Shown here: positions 16,584-24,599 of the stretch, one piece after another
Layout: each line of letters begins with the position of its first letter
How positions within the stretch are numbered: the stretch's first letter is position 1
Assembly (NCBI RefSeq): GCF_018138715.1
Contig: NZ_JAGSHX010000001.1
Span: 744,001 to 808,000 of the forward strand
Length of the DNA: 64,000 nt
Direction: 5' to 3'
Origin: Streptomyces asiaticus
Lineage (GTDB): Bacteria; Actinomycetota; Actinomycetes; Streptomycetales; Streptomycetaceae
Made by a program: the position numbers and the translations under genes
The notes under the pieces: generated by a model
The model's database searches: none
The model's input: only the letters and a program-made list of their open reading frames with translations
What the model was told of the DNA's origin: nothing

Positions 16584-17096
16584 ATGACGAACCCCTCCTG
16601 GACGCCCAGCCACCGTCGCCTCACGGACTCCCTGCGGGCCGCGGTCGCTCCGGCCTGCGCCTGTGTCCTGGCGCTGGGTGGCCTCGCCGTGTGGACCGCC
16701 GCGGGCAACGCGGGCAGTCCTCCGCGTATCGACGTCACCGGCGCACGGCTCTTCCTCCCCGCCCCGGGAGTGCCGCGGACCGCCGCGTTCTTCCGGATCA
16801 CCAACACCGGCGGTGTGCGGGACCGGTTGGTCGAGGTGACGTCCTCCGCGGTCACCGGGGAGGTCTCGCTCAGCCGCCACCGGATGACCGGGCGGGGATC
16901 GGCCTACCCGCAGGCCGCGGAGTCCCTGCCGGTTCCGGCGGGCGGCTCGCTCGACATGTCACCGTTCACCAGCGATGTGACCGTCCCGGCCACGGCCCGC
17001 TGGCGGGCCGGAGACCTGGTGCCCTTCACCCTCCGTTTCGAACACAGCGGACGTGTCGAGACCAACGCCGTCGTCGTGCGGCCCGGCGAGGGCTGA
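16584..17096 (+). CDS. PCuAC-like copper chaperone, membrane-anchored
   Basis: A 170-residue protein with an N-terminal membrane or signal segment (PACACVLALGGLAVWTAAGNAG) and a cupredoxin-like PCu(A)C domain: RIDVTGARLFLPAPG, AAFFRITNTGGVRDRLVEVTS, RHRMTGRG and LPVPAGGSLDMSPFTSDV. Family members deliver extracytoplasmic Cu+ through a H-M-x-M set of ligands. Here His and Met of RHRM are kept, but the usual HxM near the end is replaced (SDVTV), so metal binding may be weaker or different. ATG 16584 has GGTGGAG upstream. Confidence 0.75.
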   Translation: MTNPSWTPSHRRLTDSLRAAVAPACACVLALGGLAVWTAAGNAGSPPRIDVTGARLFLPAPGVPRTAAFFRITNTGGVRDRLVEVTSSAVTGEVSLSRHRMTGRGSAYPQAAESLPVPAGGSLDMSPFTSDVTVPATARWRAGDLVPFTLRFEHSGRVETNAVVVRPGEG

Positions 17097-17396
17097 GTGA
17101 GCCTGACCGCGTCCCGTCCGCTGGTCGCCGTCGTGGGCGAGGCCACCGAGCGGCCCTGCCGTAGGCCTTCGGACCACACATCCGCATCGGCCCGCGGGAG
17201 GTGATACGCGCCGGTCCGCGGGTCTCGCCCCGGTCACCTCCAGGGCGACCTGCCGTGGGCCGCCGAAGAACCCCGCCCGCGGTTTTTCCTTCCGCTGGGC
17301 AGAAAACCGGCTTCCGGGTGTCTCTGGCGCACTTTACGGTGCGGTCGCGCTGCGCTTCCGCAGCGCGCACCCGCGCCGCATCCTGGAGGTACATCG
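17097..17396. other. Intergenic leader of the cutinase gene with one hairpin
   Basis: These 300 bp hold no convincing gene. The clearest element is a perfect hairpin GCGCTGCG-CTTC-CGCAGCGC at 17347-17366, just upstream of the SD GGAGG (17382-17387) of the cutinase gene. It may affect translation or end transcripts from the copper operon. Confidence 0.5.
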
Positions 17397-18380
17397 ATGC
17401 GTCCAACCCGCCGTCGCTCCAGATCGACTTCCCCGTTACGGTCCCGATCCCGCCTCGTGGCCGTGCTGATCGTGCTGGCGACCACCCTCACCTCGGCGCT
17501 GTTGACCGTCTCCGTCACACCCTCCGCGGCCGCCGAGCGGCCGTCCCGGAGCATGCCCGCGGTCGGCTCGCCCACCGAGAACGCTTCCGTCCCCGCGGCG
17601 GTCCCGGATCCGACGACCGCTTCGCTCGAGGCCACGAACGGGCCGCTGGCCACCGCCGCTTACACCGTTCCCAATCCGAACGGGTACGGGTCCGGCACGA
17701 TCACGTACCCGACGGCCGGCGGCTCGTACCCGGGCGTCGTGCTGATGCCGGGCTATCAAGGCACCCAGCAGAACCTACAGTGGCTCGCGCCCCGCCTCGC
17801 TTCCTGGGGCTTCGTCGTCATCAACGTCGGCACCCTTACGCTGGGCGACGATCCCGCGTCGCGCGGTCGTCAGATCAGCGCCGCCGGCACCCAGCTGCTC
17901 TCGCTCGGCTCCGCCGTCGGCAACCCGATCTACGGGAAGGTCAATGGCACGCTCGGCGCGGCCGGTCACTCGATGGGCGGCGGCGGTGTGATGGTGGCGC
18001 TCCGGGACGACTCCCGCTTCAAGGCGGGCGTGCCCCTGGCCCCGTACAACCCCAGCCAGAACTTCTCCGGAGTCACCGACCCGACCTTCTTCATGACCTG
18101 TCAGAGCGACCCCGTCGCCCACGCCAACACCTACGCTCTGCCCTGGTACAACTCCATGACCCGGGCCGAGAAGCTCTTCGTCGAGGTTCCCGGCGACCAT
18201 CTCTGCCCGATGACCGGCTACGGCAACAAGGCCAAGCAGGGCAAGTGGATCGTGTCGTTCTTCAGCCGCTGGCTGTACGGCGACACCCGCTTCAGCCCGT
18301 TCCTGTGCGGTGCCGCGCGGGAAGCGGACAAGAACAACCCCTCCCTGGTCACGCGCTGGCAGGACACCTGTCCGTTCTGA
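17397..18380 (+). CDS. Secreted cutinase / polyester hydrolase homologue
   Basis: A 327-residue secreted alpha/beta hydrolase. After a signal peptide (LVAVLIVLATTLTSALLTVSVTPSAAA) and a linker comes a domain close to actinobacterial cutinases and PET hydrolases: oxyanion region VLMPGYQGTQQNLQWLAPRLASWGFVVI, nucleophile elbow GHSMGGGG (Ser192), an Asp in TCQSDPVAHAN, a His in VPGDHLCP and the C-terminal disulfide pattern FLC...TCPF. The double-glycine GHSMGGGG elbow is a hallmark of that group. It probably cleaves ester bonds of cutin, polyesters or lipids outside the cell; the natural substrate is unknown. Confidence 0.85.
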   Translation: MRPTRRRSRSTSPLRSRSRLVAVLIVLATTLTSALLTVSVTPSAAAERPSRSMPAVGSPTENASVPAAVPDPTTASLEATNGPLATAAYTVPNPNGYGSGTITYPTAGGSYPGVVLMPGYQGTQQNLQWLAPRLASWGFVVINVGTLTLGDDPASRGRQISAAGTQLLSLGSAVGNPIYGKVNGTLGAAGHSMGGGGVMVALRDDSRFKAGVPLAPYNPSQNFSGVTDPTFFMTCQSDPVAHANTYALPWYNSMTRAEKLFVEVPGDHLCPMTGYGNKAKQGKWIVSFFSRWLYGDTRFSPFLCGAAREADKNNPSLVTRWQDTCPF

Positions 18381-18406
18381 GCGGATCCTCGTAGGGCCCC
18401 TGGGGA

Positions 18407-18434
18407 GGGCTCCTGCGGTCCGCCGCGGGAGCCC
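18407..18434. terminator. Bidirectional terminator between cutinase and IclR genes
   Basis: GGGCTCCTGCGG pairs with CCGCGGGAGCCC (12 bp, one G-T wobble) around TCCG, followed by TTCT. It sits between two convergent genes. Confidence 0.75.
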
Positions 18435-18490
18435 TTCTCACGAGCCCGTCCATGCCCACTCCGCGTGCGGCACCCCTTGGAGGCGTCGGC

Positions 18491-19276
18491 TCACGCGCCG
18501 TTCTGCCGACGGGACAACGCGCGGGAGATGGTCCGGCCGGTGGCCATGACCACGGGCGCGAGCGCGCACTCCCCGGCACCAGAGGTCCCCGGGACGACGG
18601 ACACGGCGGCGACGACCCCGCCCGTCGCGTCCCGCACGGGGGCCGCGGCCGACACCGTGCCCCCGGGGCCGGGCCACCGGCCGTTCACCGCGAAGCCCGC
18701 CCCCTCCACCTCGGCGAGCACGTGACGCAGGCCGGTCGCCAGGGCGTGGTGGACCAGATAGCGCTCTCGGACGGTGGACCCCGCGTACGCGAGGAGCACC
18801 AGGCCGTCACCGGTGGTGTGCGCCGGGCGCCGGCCGCCGACCGGTTCGCCTGCTCCGCCGGTGTCCGGGGCGCCGATCCGCTCCACGAGCACTGTCTCCA
18901 TGCCGTCCAGCACCGCCAGCCGAACCTGCTGCCGCCCGGTCTTCCGGTACAGGCCGAGGAGGAAGGGCATCGCCACGTCTCTCAGCTCCAGCCAACGTGG
19001 GGCCATTGCCGCGACCGCCCACAAGTGCAGACCGATCTCGTAGCGGCCGTTCCGGTGCCGTTCGAGTGCGCCCCAGGACAACAGCTCGCCGACAAGCCGG
19101 TGCGTAGTGGCCAGCGGCATCCCGGTTCGCCGGCTGATGTCCGTAAGAGTCAGCCGACGGCGTTCCCCCGCGAACGCGTCCAGCACGCTGAGAACCCGGC
19201 CGGCCACCGAGCGGGGGGCCGGTTCCTTCCCGGCGGGCGCGCCGCTGGGCGGAGGTGGAGGCGGCGCTGAACGCAT
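18491..19276 (-). CDS. IclR-family transcriptional regulator
   Basis: 261 residues: a Pro-rich N-terminus (MRSAPPPPPPSG), a winged HTH (VAGRVLSVLDAFAGERRRLTLTDISRRTGMPLATTHRLVGELLSWGALER) and the IclR effector domain (RYEIGLHLWAVAAM, VERIGAP, GFAVNGRWPGPGG, GGVVAAVSV). ATG 19276 has AAAGGA upstream. It lies between two secreted esterase genes and is divergent from the PHB-depolymerase-like one, so control of esterase expression by a hydrolysis product is a reasonable guess. Confidence 0.85.
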   Translation of the reverse strand: MRSAPPPPPPSGAPAGKEPAPRSVAGRVLSVLDAFAGERRRLTLTDISRRTGMPLATTHRLVGELLSWGALERHRNGRYEIGLHLWAVAAMAPRWLELRDVAMPFLLGLYRKTGRQQVRLAVLDGMETVLVERIGAPDTGGAGEPVGGRRPAHTTGDGLVLLAYAGSTVRERYLVHHALATGLRHVLAEVEGAGFAVNGRWPGPGGTVSAAAPVRDATGGVVAAVSVVPGTSGAGECALAPVVMATGRTISRALSRRQNGA

Positions 19277-19710
19277 CGGGGAATCCTTTCGGCGGATAGG
19301 GCCGTGTGCCGCACAAAGGAGGCATGCGCTGACATGCCTACAACAAAGCTTCAGATGCGGGCAGCGGCAGGGCCACCCCTCGTCCTTGGATATGAAGCTG
19401 TCGTTTGCGCATAAGCCCGTTGTCCACGCCGTGGAGCCTCCGGGAGCGCGGGCGCATGAGCACGCGGCCGGATTGATGCGGATGACGCATCGACAGATCC
19501 CGGTTTCGGTGCTGGACACCGCTCGAACACAGCTTGGAGACTCACGGGTGGTACGGCGATGCCCGCCACCCCGCCTCGCTCTCTGAACGACGCGGCCCGG
19601 CCACGCATCGGCGCTCACCCCGCCGTACCGCTCCTTCTCGGTTCCCCCGCACCAGGCGATCGGCTCCACGTCCGGCCCTCCCGGGCCGCCCGACATCTCA
19701 CGGAGGACCC
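19277..19710. other. Divergent promoter region between IclR and esterase genes
   Basis: This 434-bp region has no supported gene. It contains an inverted repeat GATGCG-GATGA-CGCATC (19475-19491) that could be an IclR operator, and SD GGAGGA (19702-19707) of the esterase gene. Confidence 0.4.
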
Positions 19711-21090
19711 TTGAGAAAGATGACCAGGCGTACGGCCTTCGCCATGGCGGCGGGCACCGTCACCGGCTCGTTGGTGATCAACACGGCCACCGCGGCGGCC
19801 GATGCCCCGGCGCCGGGACGGCCGGTGGCGGCCGGAGCCAATCCCGCGCTGCGGACCGCCCTCATCACACAGGTGACGCCCAGGAACAACTGGCGGGTGA
19901 CCGCCGTCGCCATCCGCTACGCGGCCCCCATCGACATGCGCGGCGGCGTCATCCCGCCCTCCGCCTTCCAGGTCACCGCCGACCTCGGCGGGCAGAGCGC
20001 GGCCCGAACGGTCACCCGGGTCTACCCGAACACCGCGGCCAGGGCGGACGACCTCCCCGACGCCGGACGGCCGGGCAGATACCTCGTCATCGAGCTCGAC
20101 CCGGACGACGCCAACGCACGGGCCTCCGGCACCGACCCTCTTCCGCTCCATCGCGCCTACACCGTCAGGCAGGTGGCCGATGTGCGGACCCCCGGTGGTG
20201 ACCTGGTGCTCGCGGCCGGTCCGTTGGCGATCCGGAACGACGACGTCATCACCCCGGTGGTCGACGACTTCACAGCGGGATCGTTCACCGACTCCACCGG
20301 ATTCGAACTGGCCTTCCGGCTGTACCAGCCGGAAGGGTGCGTGCGGAGTCCGGGGGCGGCCGCGCGGTATCCGCTCGTCGTCACCCTGCACGGCGGTGGC
20401 GAGGTCGCCGACAACAACGTGACCCAGCTCACCGCCAATCGCGTCGCCGTCACCTTCGCCAAGCCGGAACGCCAGCGTCGGCACCCGGCGTTCGTGCTCG
20501 CCCCCCAGATCCCACTGCCGCGCCCCATGGACGGACCCGACGGTACGGACTGGACCGACCCCAAGGTCCGGACGGCGCTGGTCGAACTCATCGACGCCTT
20601 CACAACGCAGCGCCCCGTCGACGCGGATCGGCTCTATCTCGTCGGTCTGTCATCGGGTGCGCGAGGCATCTTCAACCTGCTCCCGCGGCGTCCCCACACC
20701 TTCGCCGCGGCCCTGGCCACCGCCGGCTGGGGCGACCCGTCCACCATGGACGGGATCACGCACATCCCGATGTGGACCGACCACTCCATTGACGACCCGG
20801 TGGTCCCCTACCGCGAAGGACGGTTCGGAAAGCCCGGCACCTGGACGCTGATGAACACACTGGAGAGCGCCGGTGCGCAGGTCACCCGCGGGGAGTGGGC
20901 CAACGACCTGCCGAAAGCGGAGTTCGAAGCCCGCTCCAGGGCCCTGCTGAACCGGGCCCGCCGGGCCGGCAGCCATGTGCTGTTCACGAGCTACACGCCC
21001 GGAACGACGCCGGTGAGCCCGCACTTCGCGTGGGCCCAGACATACGAGAACGACGTCGTCATCGACTGGCTCTTCGACCAGTCCCGTTAG
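19711..21090 (+). CDS. Secreted esterase, PHB-depolymerase-like, with N-terminal Ig-like domain
   Basis: About 459 residues: a twin-arginine-type signal (MTRRTAFAMAAGTVTG), an N-terminal beta-rich domain of roughly 150 residues as in EstA-type esterases, then an alpha/beta hydrolase domain (YPLVVTLHGGGEVADNN). Nucleophile elbow GLSSGARG, an Asp in HSIDDPVVPY and a His in VSPHFAWAQTY form the likely triad. The TTG at 19711 is closest to the SD GGAGGA; ATG 19720 is the alternative start. With the cutinase and the IclR gene it forms a small group of secreted ester-cleaving functions. Confidence 0.78.
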   Translation: MRKMTRRTAFAMAAGTVTGSLVINTATAAADAPAPGRPVAAGANPALRTALITQVTPRNNWRVTAVAIRYAAPIDMRGGVIPPSAFQVTADLGGQSAARTVTRVYPNTAARADDLPDAGRPGRYLVIELDPDDANARASGTDPLPLHRAYTVRQVADVRTPGGDLVLAAGPLAIRNDDVITPVVDDFTAGSFTDSTGFELAFRLYQPEGCVRSPGAAARYPLVVTLHGGGEVADNNVTQLTANRVAVTFAKPERQRRHPAFVLAPQIPLPRPMDGPDGTDWTDPKVRTALVELIDAFTTQRPVDADRLYLVGLSSGARGIFNLLPRRPHTFAAALATAGWGDPSTMDGITHIPMWTDHSIDDPVVPYREGRFGKPGTWTLMNTLESAGAQVTRGEWANDLPKAEFEARSRALLNRARRAGSHVLFTSYTPGTTPVSPHFAWAQTYENDVVIDWLFDQSR

Positions 21091-21157
21091 GCGTACGGCC
21101 GCGCCTCGCTGCCACGCTGCCCTGGGCGGCCACGAAAGGCCAGGGCTTGGACCGGAC

Positions 21158-21192
21158 GCGCCCGGCCCCACCGCGCTGGTGGGACCGGGCGC
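21158..21192. terminator. Bidirectional terminator between esterase and GH16 genes
   Basis: A 15-bp stem with one C-A mismatch (GCGCCCGGCCCCACC against GGTGGGACCGGGCGC) and a GCGCT loop lies between two convergent genes. Confidence 0.75.
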
Positions 21193-21220
21193 TCCGCTAC
21201 TCGGATGAACGTGTGCGGCG

Positions 21221-22195
21221 TTACTTGCTCACCTTGACGGAGAACCAGTCCACGCTCATTCCCTCACCGGAGGTGGTGTCCGCCGCCGGTGAGGTGCAGC
21301 CGCAGACCTTGTTCGGATAAGAGCCGCCGACCGCGACGTTGAAGATGGCGAAGAACCCGTGGTCGACCGCCTTCTTCCAGGTCTCGGCTGACACCTGGTT
21401 CTGCTTCACCGTGAAGGTCTCCTTGCCGTCGCGGTAGAAGCGCAGCTGTTCGGCGGAGGTGTCGGTGCGATCCACGATCACGGAGTACGTGTGGTAGTCG
21501 GTCTGACAGCCGTCGCACGGCAGCAGATCGCTGGTGATCCCGTCCGGGTCGTGACACTCGCCCGCCCACTCACCGCAGTGGAAGGTGCTCGAGTGCTTGC
21601 TCAGCCCGTTGACGGCCTCCATGATGTCCAGCTCACCGATGCTCGGCCAGTTGGTGGCCCCGACCGGGCGCGCGTCGGCGCCCATGGCCCAGAAGGCGGG
21701 CCAAATTCCGAGGGCCTTCTCCGGGTTGGGCTGCTTGAGGGAGGCGCTGATCTCCAACTGCCCACCGGCGGGCGCCTCGAAGTCGGTGCGCTGGGTCTCC
21801 ACACGGCCGGAGGTCCACTTACCCGAACCGTCACGGATCGGCTTGATCACCATATGCCCGTCACCGTCGTGGTAGACGTTGTCGGTCGAGTCCGTGACCG
21901 ACTCGATCTCGCCGGTGCCCCAGTTCGCGGCGCCGCCCGGGTAGCCGGTGCCGATGTCGTACAGCCAGTCGTTCTTGTTCAGACCGGTGCCCGCCGCGCC
22001 GTCGAAGTCGTCCTGGAAGACGGTGGTCCACTCGGCCTTGGCCGCGGGCTCGCCCGCGGCGGCGGTGTTGGAGGACACCGTGAGAGCCAGCAGTCCGGTC
22101 ACCGGAAGCGACAGGGCGGCCACGAAGGCCAGAACGCGTCGTCGGCGGCGGGGTTTGGCCTCCGCCGTCGTATCTGAGGAAGTGATCCTGAACAT
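21221..22195 (-). CDS. Secreted glycoside hydrolase family 16 enzyme
   Basis: A 324-residue protein with a membrane or signal segment (RRRRRVLAFVAALSLPVTGLLALTVSSNTAAA) and a GH16 beta-jelly-roll: WTTVFQDDFDG, NWGTGEIE, LGIWPAFWAMG and the catalytic motif GELDIMEAVNG (ExDxxE). FHCGEW and GFFAIFNVAVGGSYP are conserved in the beta-1,3-glucanase branch. It probably hydrolyses beta-1,3-glucans or related polymers outside the cell. ATG 22195 has no strong SD. A CebR-like operator about 140 bp upstream suggests sugar control. Confidence 0.85.
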   Translation of the reverse strand: MFRITSSDTTAEAKPRRRRRVLAFVAALSLPVTGLLALTVSSNTAAAGEPAAKAEWTTVFQDDFDGAAGTGLNKNDWLYDIGTGYPGGAANWGTGEIESVTDSTDNVYHDGDGHMVIKPIRDGSGKWTSGRVETQRTDFEAPAGGQLEISASLKQPNPEKALGIWPAFWAMGADARPVGATNWPSIGELDIMEAVNGLSKHSSTFHCGEWAGECHDPDGITSDLLPCDGCQTDYHTYSVIVDRTDTSAEQLRFYRDGKETFTVKQNQVSAETWKKAVDHGFFAIFNVAVGGSYPNKVCGCTSPAADTTSGEGMSVDWFSVKVSK

Positions 22196-22334
22196 GTGGG
22201 GGGCTGCTTTCGTTCGAAGGAACAGCGGTGCCGCGATGTGCGAGCCCCCGTAGCCCGCTCCTGGCGTGGGGGTGATGGGAGATCGGGCTACGGGAACTCG
22301 GGCACAGTGGGCAGAGTGAGCGCCCATGGGGTCG

Positions 22335-22348
22335 AGAGAGCGCTCACA
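22335..22348. promoter_or_regulatory. LacI/CebR-like operator upstream of the GH16 gene
   Basis: AGAGAGCGCTCACA agrees at 11 of 14 positions with the CebR box TGGGAGCGCTCCCA known for cello-oligosaccharide control in Streptomyces. A second half (GTGAGCGC, 22316-22323) makes a wider inverted repeat with GCGCTCAC (22340-22347). Confidence 0.5.
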
Positions 22349-22406
22349 CGGAACGACTGTCTTGGACCCCGCCCTTGTCGGTCAAGGGCCGTGCTGAATT
22401 CACTAG

Positions 22407-23135
22407 TTGAACGAAAGCCCGTGGCCTGACCGCACCGCCGCGGAAGTATCGATCGCCCCACTTCAGAGTTGGAGGCATGTCCGGGGTGCCGGTACTGGCG
22501 CTCACCAACTCTTGACGACGCGCGCGGTCACCCGTGACGAGGCCGCCGCCAGCGTCGGCATCTCCCGCAAGCTGGCCGCCTTCCACCTCGACAAGCTCGT
22601 CGACGCCGGGCTGCTGCGCGCCCGTTATGAAACGCCCGGCGGGATCCGGAAGGTCGGCAGACGGCCGAAGGTGTACGAACCCACCGACGCTCAGATCTCG
22701 GTCAGCATCCCCGAGCGGCGCCATGAACTCCTGGCGGACCTGCTCCTGGACGCCGTCCTCACCGAGGGGACCGAGGAAAACGCCGCGCAGGCGGCGGTGC
22801 GGGCCGCCGAGCGGCGCGGCCGGCGGATGGGCGAGGCCGCGCGGGACGAGACCCGCCCGGGCCGCCTGGGCCCCGAACGCGGGCTGACCGTCTGCGAGCG
22901 CCTGCTGGATGAGTACGGCTATGAGCCCGTCCGGCAAGTCCCCACCGAGCTTCGGCTGCGCAACTGCCCGTTCCACCCGCTCACCGCGAAGGCCCCCGAC
23001 TTGGTGTGCGGCATGAACCACGCCTTCCTCGCCGGTTACGTCAACGGCCTCGAGGTCAACGGGGTCCGGGCCGTGCTGGCTCCCGAGCCCGGGGAGTGCT
23101 GTGTCCGGCTGGGACCGAGCGACACCGATCAATGA
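22407..23135 (+). CDS. ArsR/SufR-like HTH regulator with C-terminal Cys cluster
   Basis: The winged HTH (VTRDEAAASVGISRKLAAFHLDKLVDAGLLRARYE) is followed by a regulatory domain with ISVSIPERRHELLADLLL and a C-terminal LRNCPFHPLTAKAPDLVCGMNHAFLAGYVNGL...CCVRL. The spaced cysteines recall Fe-S-binding SufR-type regulators. The first 35 residues (SIAPLQSWRHVRGAGTGAHQLLTTR) do not resemble the usual N-terminal helix, so the start or a small frameshift there is uncertain. It is divergent from the GH16 gene. Its target is unknown. Confidence 0.7.
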   Translation: MNESPWPDRTAAEVSIAPLQSWRHVRGAGTGAHQLLTTRAVTRDEAAASVGISRKLAAFHLDKLVDAGLLRARYETPGGIRKVGRRPKVYEPTDAQISVSIPERRHELLADLLLDAVLTEGTEENAAQAAVRAAERRGRRMGEAARDETRPGRLGPERGLTVCERLLDEYGYEPVRQVPTELRLRNCPFHPLTAKAPDLVCGMNHAFLAGYVNGLEVNGVRAVLAPEPGECCVRLGPSDTDQ

Positions 23136-23250
23136 TGGGCAGATGGCCCGGGATCGCTGATACGGGCCGCTCTCGGGCGGCCCACTGGCCCGTCGATGGA
23201 CGGCGGGGCCAGCGGGCGGCGGCCGGTTTCACCGGCGGGGTGATCCCTCG

Positions 23251-23298
23251 GAGAGGCCAAGAAGCCGAGAGGCCAGGAAGCTGAGAGGTCGAGAGGCT
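23251..23298. repeat. Short tandem GAGAGG repeats
   Basis: Two near-identical 16-mers (GAGAGGCCAAGAAGCC, GAGAGGCCAGGAAGCT) are followed by two shortened 8-bp units (GAGAGGTC, GAGAGGCT). They lie between the ArsR/SufR-like gene and the convergent secreted-protein gene. The role is unknown. Confidence 0.6.
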
Positions 23299-23313
23299 CA
23301 GCGGCCTGGGAGC

Positions 23314-23985
23314 CTAGAACAGGCGGTTCAGGCGGAGCGACAGGTAGCAGCCGCCGGCGCGGCCGTCGGTGTCGTCGCCTATGGTCACGGAGTGGCCCTC
23401 ATAGGCCGTGTCGTAGGTGTCCTTGGGGCGGTAGTTCTTGCACTGCCCCCCGGCGTCGGCGCCGCCGTCTCCGTAGAACTGCACATCGAGGCCGACGTCC
23501 GAACGACCGGAGAGGGCGAAGGTGAGGTTGCACCAGCCCGCTCGGCCGTCGGTGTCCACCCGGATGTTGTCGCCGAAGGTCTTGAACGGCTTGATCGGGA
23601 TCGGGTGCGGGCCCCCGTTCTGGCACTGGCTGTCGTCGCTGCCGGGCTCCGGCTCCCAGGTGTAGGTGGCGGTCAGGCCCGCGAGGGAGTTCGACGGGTC
23701 GTAGATGCCGAAGGCCAGCTGGCAGCCGCCCGCGCGATTGTCGGTGTCCAGTCGGATGGCGGTGGACCAGTCGGGCGCGGTGACCCACCGCTCCGGCGGA
23801 TTCGTCGGCCCGTCACACTGGCCGTCGCCGTCGGGGTAGAAACGAACGCCCAGCTCGGGCGAGGCGTTGGCCGAGGACGACGCGGCGCTGGCCGACGTGG
23901 CCGTCAGGCCGCTCACCATCAATAAGCCGACCGCCAGCGCGGATCCCATTCGGGTCGATCTTTTGCCCAGCTTCAGCTTTCTCAC
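23314..23985 (-). CDS. Secreted protein made of three Cys-containing repeats, unknown function
   Basis: After a Sec signal (MGSALAVGLLMVSGLTATSASA) the mature protein is three repeats of about 60 residues. Each has an aromatic or acidic start with QC (FYPDGDGQCDG, WEPEPGSDDSQCQNG, FYGDGGADAGGQCKNY) and ends in a D-rich GRAG-x-C block (DTDNRAGGCQLAF, DTDGRAGWCNLTF, DTDGRAGGCYLSL). One disulfide per repeat is likely. The beta-rich, Asp/Gly-rich pattern could suit a carbohydrate- or calcium-binding surface, but I recognise no named family. It is divergent from the AfsR-like gene. Confidence 0.75.
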   Translation of the reverse strand: MRKLKLGKRSTRMGSALAVGLLMVSGLTATSASAASSSANASPELGVRFYPDGDGQCDGPTNPPERWVTAPDWSTAIRLDTDNRAGGCQLAFGIYDPSNSLAGLTATYTWEPEPGSDDSQCQNGGPHPIPIKPFKTFGDNIRVDTDGRAGWCNLTFALSGRSDVGLDVQFYGDGGADAGGQCKNYRPKDTYDTAYEGHSVTIGDDTDGRAGGCYLSLRLNRLF

Positions 23986-24599
23986 GTGTGTCTCCCAGGG
24001 TGTCTTCGCTTGATGCCGAAAAGGTGCCGAACCGTTCCACGAGCGCGCATGACCATCACTGAATTCCTGGCTGGTGCGTTGGAACAGGGCGGAGCAGGGA
24101 GGAGCGGAGAGGAACAGAGGGAAACCGAGGTGGATCAGACGGAGCAGACGGGAAGGCGAAAATGGACCCTCCCCGGACCGCGGCGCCGCTGGTGGCAGGT
24201 CACGGCGACAACGGCAGAATTATCCAGGCCACGTCAGGACGAGCGGCAAGCTGGATATCGGCCAGGTATGGCCGAATCAGAGGCGCCTTCAGGACGAAGG
24301 TGAATATGGGGTTTCCTGGTGGTGGAGCGATGGGCGCGCGCTATCAGATGGGGCTCTGTCCTGGGGAGGGGCCGGTCGACCCCGGGATATGGACCAAGGC
24401 CATTGGCCGACGAGTGGGGCGCGCGCCGCCCGACCGGAAGCGCTCATGGCCGAATACGGCGGGGAAGGGAGAGGGATTTCTGGACACCACCGGCGCTTGC
24501 GGGAAGCATGTCCACCTGGCATACGCCGGTGAAGGCCTCTCGCGTCCGAGGGCGGGTCCGAGGGCGGGCTGGGGGCGGGGCTCGGGTCGGGGGGAGACC
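23986..24599. other. Long non-coding region upstream of the AfsR-like gene
   Basis: I see no supported gene in these 614 bp, although a frame stays open across them. The stretch 24080-24160 is purine-rich with repeated GGAGCGGAGAGGAACAGAGG-type words, and GGGGGAG right before ATG 24600 is the SD of the regulator. It probably holds the divergent promoters. Confidence 0.4.
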
